Source: Zingiber officinale (lineage: Eukaryota > Streptophyta > Magnoliopsida > Zingiberales > Zingiberaceae). From it: a DNA stretch of 64,000 bases. The notes under the pieces were generated by a model, which was not told the origin of the DNA, ran no database searches, and saw nothing but the letters and a program-made list of their open reading frames with translations. The position numbers were made by a program, and so were the translations under genes. Shown piece after piece: positions 56,811 through 64,000 of this stretch. Location: NCBI RefSeq assembly GCF_018446385.1, contig NC_056002.1, positions 8,628,894 through 8,692,893 of the forward strand, read 5' to 3'. The first letter of the stretch is position 1, and every line of letters begins with the position of its first letter.

Positions 56811-59468
56811 TTCATCCCTTCCGTTCGATCACCCGATAACGTTTTGCTCGTCTGTTTTACTCTTATTTACAAGAACCAGCTCCAAGTCTCCAGTGCTTTT
56901 TCACGCTCGGCCCATTTTGTTTTCGACATCAGTAGACTGTACTGCATTGTATTAAATCGTGTTTTTATGCAATTGTTTGGTGAAAAACACTGCGCGAGGA
57001 CGTCGTTGATGAACTCATTTGTGTTTAGAAATAGTTCTCCAACAAACCTGAGGACGCCCACAAGTTCACAACGACGATGCAGATATTAGTATTAGTGTTT
57101 TGAAACCATTAGTCTTGTTACTGTTGCATTCAGTGGATCAAGTGGTATCTTCAATTTCCGCCTTCGTCGCTCAGTTTGGCATGCATGTGCGATGCTTGTG
57201 CGTTGCGAAGTGAAGACGGCAATTGGTTTATCATCTTTCTGGCGCTGTCTTTTAGCGCGGTCAATGCACTGCCGCGGGCACATGGCGTCTCCATGCCGCT
57301 TCCGCCGTGGTGCGCAGCGCTGTGGGCTGTGGTCCCTCTGCCGAAGCTATACTGGAACTCGTACGCCTAGCGCCCGTGTAGTTGTGTTTTCCGCAGGGGC
57401 AAAAGATCATACACTTTCAGGGCGCCTACGCCATACCAACGTCCTGTGATCTTAATGATTTTTCAAAGAACATCAAGATGCAGGATTAGTAAGTTATAAT
57501 TGGACTTACTACGATCACCATGTGGGACTAGTGTTCTTAATTCCAGCCGCATGTGCCTGTCCATGTGTCTGTAACTGGCGCAACGTGACCAACTAAGAAG
57601 TGCCGAGGTAAATCAGGCCTAAACAGAACCACCCATGTGTGCTGTTGCATTTGATTTCTTCCGCTGCTTCCACCTACCTGGCACACACTCGTATTGATGT
57701 CAAGATTACACTCCAAACCGTGTCGTGGAACGTGGAAAGCGGAAAGCGTAGGTGACCGGCGTTGGGAGACTATAATATTGAGGGAATTCATGGGAGGGGG
57801 AACAGTGTCTGTCTCCATCACTTCACATGGCGTCTACTGCTCTTTTTAATCAATGAGCTGCAGCATTAGCAAAGGTTGGCATTTGGCAAGGGGACGAAAT
57901 ATTGATCTATATGTTGCCATGGGCAGCGATTTTTATACCTCCGGTGTTCAGAGCATTTACAGCTGCAAGAAACGCATAAATTTCCAACTGCTCAAGGCAC
58001 TTCGTCAAGGATTGCGTACGGCTGAAAACATCGACCATTACATTATCCAAGTTTAGTTCCATATGAAATCAATCCACGTGGTATTAAATTGAGATGCTAC
58101 ATGGTCGTGTGTCCTCATATCAGCGCATCCTACAACATTTCTTTTTGAGTTGCACGATTAATTAGTAGAAGAACGTATTGATCTTGCAAAAATAGTATCG
58201 ATCTAAGATGTTAACTTGTTGCATCTGTCTGCCACAAAGCCTGTCTCCAGCATGCTGCACATTATATGAGGTTTTCATTTAGACATTTTTAATGCTAAAG
58301 TTCTCAACAATATGTTCCTAAGATCTTCAATTAGCAAGCAAATTTCAAAACTGTTTTACTACCAAGAAATGGTGCTTAATTATAATTCAAAGACGAATGT
58401 CAAGCTTTTTCAACAACTTTTAAAAAGATGCGTGTAAAGCTGTTTTGCCCATAGAAAGGAAGCTGCAGAACAAAAGCTATTCCTAGTTCCTACATCAATG
58501 TCTTTTTGTTGCTCAATCATAAACGATGAGATTTTGTCAGTGCCCCATTGTTTTACTACCGATAAATGTTGCATTGGTGCCTGTTCATAATTATTCTATC
58601 TAGACAAATCATAGTACATCACGGTGGTAAAAGACCAAAACCAACACGGAAGAGATAGTCATCACACACTATGCAACACAGGCTTAATAGGCGTGACACA
58701 TCCAAACCATGCATGAAAGCTAAACTGCTACCAGTAAAACTGCATGCAGAATTTTAATTGAAAAAAATATTAACAAAAATATTTTAAGAGAAAAGCTCAT
58801 TCCTTGAGTAGATCAATTGGAATATAAGAGAAACCAGAAAAGTCAAACAGAACAGGGAACCAATGAAGGGACCCGAAAGATTTAACTCTATGCATCCGGG
58901 GGTTAATGAAGTTGGAACAAGTAAAATGGACATTGATTATTGAGGCTTCTACAGTTCACATTCCCAACCTCCTATCACCAAACTAAGAAACATTAAAAAA
59001 AAACATAAAAACATATTAAGTTCCATGGCAATATAAAGCTTATGAAACATAAAGTGTCATGCTAATGATGCAAAAAAAAAAAAAAAAAAAAACATAGTCA
59101 CTTCATTCGACCATAAGAATTTTAAACGGTGTGAGAAAAAGGAGGATGACTTGAAAAGAAAATTTTGCTACGGGAATATTTCCAGGTATATTATGTTAAC
59201 ACATTTGAGTTTTTAAAATTAAAATAATTATGGATGAAATTGTAGAGAAGTACAATGCTGAGCGTACAATCCTATTTGAGAAGCATCTTATTTAGCACTA
59301 ATAATAAAGGAGAAGACCACATCTATGTACCATTTTAAACTTGGTCTTCTGTTTCTTGGATCCTTCAATAATCCAACCAAGTTACCTTCCACCATTAAAT
59401 AAATAAGAAAACAGTTACCAAGCCTCCCCTTAGACCATTGATGTTTGTCTTGGTCACTTCCAGTAGCA
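56811..59468. other. Intergenic DNA between the 55.4-kb gene and the PPR gene
   Basis: The 3' flank of the first gene, then mixed DNA. Open frames at 57176-57449 and 57853-58056 lack recognisable domains. A 20-base poly-A run at about 59073-59092 could be a retroposon tail or simple slippage. Confidence 0.35.
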
Positions 59469-59652
59469 GCATTTGGTTTGGTTATTTTCCATTTTCATTT
59501 TCTGAAAAAAGGAAAAACATTATTTGATTGGTAACTTCCACATTTATTTTCTACAAAAGAATAAATCATTTTATGAGAAAATAAAGAATGTTTAAAAATT
59601 ATTTTCTAAGAAAAGGAAAACACACATTTTTTAGAAAATGAAACCAAATGCT
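59469..59652. mobile_element. MITE-like element with GCATTTGGTTT ends
   Basis: 184 bp with inverted ends GCATTTGGTTT and AAACCAAATGC and an interior rich in ATTTTCTxAGAAAAT inverted pairs. No target duplication was resolved. It lies about 270 bp past the PPR stop codon. Confidence 0.6.
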
Positions 59653-59923
59653 CTCGTAATTACCTTGCGACATACAAAAGAAGTGTGGCAGTAGACTCCT
59701 TGCATCAGTGTTAATCATATTGTTGTTCAATCGATCTACCTTGTTATGTCAACAAGTTTCAACCTGAATAGCCGTTGGATATAAATGAACGAACACATAT
59801 TCACCAAAAACAATAGCAATCTGCCACCTGTAACTCTGTCAACCCCAATGGCCTAGAGAAAAAATCTATTCTAGAGAATCGTCATCATCCTCGATAGGGG
59901 CAGCAACATCCCAAATTCATTAT

Positions 59924-61807
59924 CTATTTGTTCAACAATATTTCCTCAAGCTGCAATGTTGATTGTGTCTGTGTATCTCGGCATAGTCGATCAACCAGTA
60001 AATAGCATACAGACATATCGAGAGTGTAACCTAATTTAAACAAATTATTCAGTACCAACAGTGGATCATCCACTATATGATTCTTACTAAGGCACACCAA
60101 AAGTTTGTTAATTGTCCCTTTCTTTGGTTTGAGGTTATTCTCCAACATATTTACCAACCAAGCCATGGCTTCTTCAACCTTGCCAACCTTGCAGAACCCA
60201 TCAACGACAAAATCATTTGTGCAAACTAAAGGCTCCAAATTCTCTTCTTTCATGCATTTGATCAGCTCCACTGCATCAAGCACATTGCCTTCGTTGCAAA
60301 GAGTCCATATCAACGGTGTGTATGTGGAAACAGAGGGCTTCAGACCCATTGAAAACAGTTTCCTGTATAGTTTCTTGGCTTCTGTCGTATTCCCCTCATT
60401 GCAGAAACCTTGAATCAGTGTGTTATAGGTAATGACATCAGGTTCAATTCCTTTATTTGGCATTTCCTCAGACATGTTAAGTGCTTCTTCCATCCTCCCC
60501 TCCATGCACAATCCGGCAATCATGGTATTACAGCTCATTATGCTTTCACTTAACCCAGCTGAGCCCATCTCATGATACAAATTCTGAGCCCTACTGAGAT
60601 CTCTTGCTTTGCAATACCCATTAATGATGACATTATATGCATAAGCATTTGGCTTGAGTCCCTTCCCTATCATTTCTAACCACAGGTTCCATGCAACAAC
60701 CATCTTACCCGTCTTGCATAAACCATCAATCATTGTTGTGTAGGTAACCAGGTCAGGATCATATCCCCTCAACTTGAGATTATTAAAAATGCGGAAACCA
60801 TCATGCACCTTCCCATTCTCACACAATCCCTGAATAATCGACTGATAAGTAAAGATGTCAGGCATGCAGCCACCTGCTATCATCAGGTGAAGGAGCTCGG
60901 AAACCTTGCCAAAGTTACCATCTTTGCTGAACTCAGCGATCAATTTGGTGATTGAGATCGCATCAGGTATTAGACCTTTCATAGATACCTCCCGTAGGAG
61001 TCTGTAGGCATCATCCAGCTTATTCTCTATGCAGAAAGCCTGGATTAAGTAGCCAGCAGTGGAAGCATCACCTGAAACTCCAGCCTGCATCATCAACTCA
61101 TATAAACGCCACACAAGGTCAGTCCTCTTTGACCGGAGGGAAGAAGACAGGGAAGAGTTCCAAATGGAGAGGGGCACAGAATAATGTGTAAGATGGGTGC
61201 TGACAAGGGCAATTGCCTCCACCATCACATCCCTTGCGCAACGTTCATTGACAATGAGACGGAGAAGGAAGGATTCAAGTGCACGTGTATCAGGTTGGCA
61301 TTTCATCGTGCGAATGGCGAGCAGCGCAGCCTTCCACGCCCTCATGTCGGCAAGGGCATAGAGGAGAGAGGCTGAGGTCTCAGGGTCAGCGGGTGGAGCA
61401 TCAGGGTGGGAGGAGAGCCAAAGAAGGTAACGAAGAGAGAGCATGAGATTTTTAGAGGAAAGTAACCGGAGGACTTGGCAGACGCAGGTGGGGTGGAACA
61501 GCACCGAGGGAGAGAAATGGGAAAGAAGCGAGCTTTCCCACCTTGGACGTGCAATGATTATCTCGCACACCCTTTTCGCCGACTCCGCTACTTGCCGGTA
61601 CCGACTTTCGTTGCTGCGATCGCCGTCATAGTCTACACGCCCTTCTACTCCAGTAGTATAAGGCGCCGTCGGCACAGCCTCCACTGCGAAAGACGCTGGA
61701 ATTCTGGAGGAGATGACGGTGGCGGATGTGGTTCTCGTTAATGTAAACACGGGAGAGACTACGAGATAGATGCGCCTATTGAGATGCACGAAAGCCTTGA
61801 TCGACAT
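59924..61807 (-). CDS. P-class pentatricopeptide repeat (PPR) protein
   Basis: An intronless minus-strand frame, 627 residues, usual for this family. The N-terminus (MSIKAFVHLNRRIYLVVSPV) is basic and hydroxylated, consistent with a mitochondrial targeting sequence. From about residue 200, some ten to eleven 35-residue repeats follow, for example PDIFTYQSIIQGLCENGKVH, PDLVTYTTMIDGLCKTGKMV, PNAYAYNVIINGYCKARDLS and PDVITYNTLIQGFCNEGNTT. There is no E/DYW extension, so it is P-class. Such proteins bind organelle RNA to guide stability, splicing or translation; the target is not predictable by eye. Overall it resembles Arabidopsis At5g18950-type proteins (from memory). Codon use is ordinary. Confidence 0.9.
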   Translation of the reverse strand: MSIKAFVHLNRRIYLVVSPVFTLTRTTSATVISSRIPASFAVEAVPTAPYTTGVEGRVDYDGDRSNESRYRQVAESAKRVCEIIIARPRWESSLLSHFSPSVLFHPTCVCQVLRLLSSKNLMLSLRYLLWLSSHPDAPPADPETSASLLYALADMRAWKAALLAIRTMKCQPDTRALESFLLRLIVNERCARDVMVEAIALVSTHLTHYSVPLSIWNSSLSSSLRSKRTDLVWRLYELMMQAGVSGDASTAGYLIQAFCIENKLDDAYRLLREVSMKGLIPDAISITKLIAEFSKDGNFGKVSELLHLMIAGGCMPDIFTYQSIIQGLCENGKVHDGFRIFNNLKLRGYDPDLVTYTTMIDGLCKTGKMVVAWNLWLEMIGKGLKPNAYAYNVIINGYCKARDLSRAQNLYHEMGSAGLSESIMSCNTMIAGLCMEGRMEEALNMSEEMPNKGIEPDVITYNTLIQGFCNEGNTTEAKKLYRKLFSMGLKPSVSTYTPLIWTLCNEGNVLDAVELIKCMKEENLEPLVCTNDFVVDGFCKVGKVEEAMAWLVNMLENNLKPKKGTINKLLVCLSKNHIVDDPLLVLNNLFKLGYTLDMSVCYLLVDRLCRDTQTQSTLQLEEILLNK

Positions 61808-62115
61808 TTTCGTCGATGCAATTGCAAGGCATCAACCTCCTAGATCTTTGAAAAATTCATAGAAAGGGATCATGACCGGAGCCCTAATAACAATGAAAAC
61901 CCTATAAAAAGAACTGAGAAAAAAAATATATACCACGGCGGGGAAAAGGCAAGCGTAATTTTTTGCTTTCCTTCAGTTTTACCATCTCAGGCCGATGAGT
62001 TGCGTCATCATAACGCAGAGACCACCGGAAGTGAGGAGGCCGGCGAAGGGTGAGAGAACGGAAGGCGCAAGACTGGCGGAAGGCAGAGGAGACGAGCTTT
62101 TGGGAACGCCATGAT
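61808..62115 (-). promoter_or_regulatory. Probable 5' leader of the PPR gene with an upstream ORF
   Basis: Upstream of the PPR start, GC-content rises. A 34-codon frame starting near 62112 (MAFPKARLLCLPPVLRLPFS) ends before the PPR gene. Another, ATG-less frame through the same stretch is also open (AFRQSCAFRSLTLRRPPHFR). This could be a uORF-bearing leader or the first exon of something divergent. Confidence 0.4.
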
Positions 62116-62487
62116 TTAGGCGAAGGTTAGACGGGCCAAACTCGGGCCGGGCTGAGCTGCGGTCATTATTTCCCTCCTTACGAAAGACTGAGCTGATAAT
62201 TTTATTTTATTACTTTACCAAATTTATCCTTGGATCCAGAGTTCAACATATCTATTGATCAACAAAACGGTCTCCATAAAAAAAAAAAAATGGATGATCT
62301 CAAGATTAATTTGTTCGAAAAATTAAATATTTAATATTAATTAAAAAAATTATTTGATCCTCTAAATTAAAAAAAAAAATCAAATTGTGCATTGAACTTT
62401 ATAAACTATTAAGATATACGTTAAATTTTCAAAATATCATATCTATGTCACATGATTATTTGAGCCATCGAATTACTTTTAAATTCT
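62116..62487. other. AT-rich intergenic DNA
   Basis: A-rich tracts at 62280 and 62370; no genes seen. Confidence 0.35.
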
Positions 62488-62641
62488 TAAAGACGGTAAA
62501 TTTCACCCTGTCTATATATGCAGTGCCCCAACCTCTCACAATGAGGGGATGGGATCCACTACTTAAGTGTGAGTTCCATCATCCTAATGTGAAAGGTTGG
62601 GACATTGCCTGTACAGACAGGATCGAATTAACCCTTAAAGA
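62488..62641. mobile_element. Palindromic foldback MITE
   Basis: The two halves are near inverted copies. CTTAAAGACGG, ACCCTGTCTATATATGCAGT and CCCCAACCTCTCACA on the left pair with TGTGAAAGGTTGGGACATTG, CCTGTACAGACAGGAT and AACCCTTAAAG on the right, almost without a loop. No target duplication was resolved. Confidence 0.65.
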
Positions 62642-63127
62642 CTAGGTTTCATAACTATTGTTGCTCTTCCATTTGATTATCTTCAGTTTCCAAAATTGCA
62701 TCCTCGTTAAATTCATTTGTCAAGTCATCCTCATTTTCCAAATAAACTCTCTTAAACACGATGTACTTTTACACAATATCATAAGATTTTTAACCCTCTT
62801 ACTCCGAAGATAAATTTTTAGTGATCAATTTTTTATTTGATGTAATGTCATCATACTTGTTGTTGGGGATCCTCATTCTCCTGTCCAACTATAATTTTAA
62901 AAAGAAAAAGAAAATCTGTTCGACTATGGTTTTATTTACTTTGAGGTTATTTTTAGAGGGGAAATCCCTTATCTAAGATGATTTATATAGCGATAGTTTA
63001 TCATTATATATTTAATGTTTTAGAATTTCTAATATTTTCGAGAACAAGAATAATAATTTTATATTTCTTCAATCTGATAAAAGAATAAAAACACCACAGC
63101 TATATTCGTCCACTCTTGAAATTAGAG
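62642..63127. other. AT-rich intergenic DNA
   Basis: No genes, repeats or RNA genes recognised. Confidence 0.3.
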
Positions 63128-63500
63128 CGGTAATGAACCTGAATACATTCAGTTGTTTATATTCGTTCAAAATTATGAATTATTTATGAATAATTTTCAT
63201 GAATAAAATTTATAAATCATATTTATAAATAAAATTCTCATCAACCTAATAAATAAATAAATAAATTTTTAAAATGAATAAACAAAATTTAATAATCAAT
63301 CAAACAAATTCAAAACTATAAACTTTTTAAACAATTAACAAACTTGAATTAAGAGTTGGATGATATCTAAATAATCAATTTTGAGTTAAATTTGAACTAA
63401 GCTTAAACTCGTAGAAAATAAAACTAAATCAAACTTGAAGAACCATTTCAATAATTTGATTCATTTTAGACTCGACTTGATCAAGGTTGGCTCAAGTCAT
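63128..63500. repeat. Dispersed AAGCTTG-rich repeat, second (diverged) copy
   Basis: Shares the order of blocks with 17708-18306 (TTATGAATAA, AACAATTAACAAACTTGAAT, GATGATATCTAAATAATCAA, AAACTTGAAGAACCATTTCA, CTCGACTTGATCAAGG), with many changes. Confidence 0.55.
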
Positions 63501-64000
63501 AAGTCATTAAGGCGTATGTCTAGGGCCCTATTAGCAGAAGCGGCGAACACCTTCTTGTTTGACTCTCCGCACACTTTCTTGTTTAAAGTTTATGTTTAAT
63601 TGAGAAAGCTTCTTCGTGTTTAAAGTTTCTGTTCTCTATTTGTGACAATGATGTCTCATGCCTATCCAAATGGGTACAATATTGATACTAAAATCACTTT
63701 TACAATTGAGATATGTCTTAGATTCTGATATTGTAGCAGTGTCCATAAATGAATCCAATTTGGGATAAAAATACTTAAAGTTTATTGCACTAAGAACTAT
63801 GATACCTGAAAGAGATGAACTCATGTAATTGTCTTTTTCATTTTTGGATTATGATATCATAGAGATTGAATAAATATAATCAGATGCAAATTATATTTGT
63901 TTCTTGCTGTTTTTTGACCTTTTATAATACACGTTATGGGGAGAGAATGATAAGTTTGTATGTTGTTTAACCTTTTATGATAAGTTTGCATGTTGTTTGA
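63501..64000. other. AT-rich intergenic DNA at the window edge
   Basis: Nothing recognised beyond a short direct repeat near the end (ATGATAAGTTTGxATGTTGTTT at 63948-64000). Confidence 0.3.

Noticed and set aside
57176-58056. Small open frames downstream of the 55.4-kb gene
   Set aside because: No domain, and overlapping frames on both strands.
1-64000. tRNA, rRNA and snoRNA genes
   Set aside because: None was recognised. tRNA-Met-like matches are only 12-18-base primer sites of LTR elements.

Overview
This is a window of a large, repeat-rich plant nuclear genome. The host genes are intron-poor and two of them (near 7.3-8.8 kb and 55.4-56.8 kb) are strongly GC-rich, set in AT-rich intergenic DNA. 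That pattern, together with the transposon types present, suggests a monocot, possibly a commelinid such as Zingiberales. The species is an inference and is not shown by the sequence.

Four host genes can be supported. They are a DUF247 (UPF0481) membrane protein (7327-8758, +, one intron), a short secreted cysteine-rich protein of the DUF7866 type (15450-15861, -, one intron), a plant-specific protein with an N-terminal CxxH...CxxC motif (55425-56810, +) and a P-class pentatricopeptide repeat protein (59924-61807, -). They look unrelated in function. There is no operon-like logic, and most of the remaining DNA is transposable elements and their remains.

Left part (1-12 kb): a decayed hAT transposon (1-6568) is split by a young, non-autonomous LTR element (1300-5905, 5-bp target duplication ATTTT) whose interior is GC-rich tandem repeats. 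After the DUF247 gene comes a decayed PIF/Harbinger transposase gene (9556-11994) split by a solo LTR (10519-11580). A repeat-dense, foldback-like stretch follows at 12.54-13.39 kb.

Middle part (18.4-49.1 kb): one 30.7-kb nest. The outermost layer is an old Ty1/Copia element on the minus strand (18383-49079, duplication AGATG). Into it went (a) an aberrant block with two LTRs facing each other (19398-22336), (b) a 5.9-kb Pack-CACTA element (25283-31172, duplication TAT) carrying exon-intron fragments of three host genes (PAD4-like, glutamate:glyoxylate aminotransferase and FEN1), and (c) a gag-only Copia-like element (32802-46944, duplication GTACC). The 3' LTR of (c) holds a long solo LTR (33826-43642), and that solo LTR holds a coding CACTA transposon (34687-42122, duplication TTT) with TNP2-like and TNPA-like genes. 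The order of insertion can be read directly from the target duplications.

Right part (49-64 kb): two host genes separated by AT-rich DNA with several MITE-like palindromic elements. The most interesting items are the Pack-CACTA with three captured genes, the near-intact CACTA, the head-to-head LTR block, and a short sequence island of about 70 bp shared by three different LTR elements.
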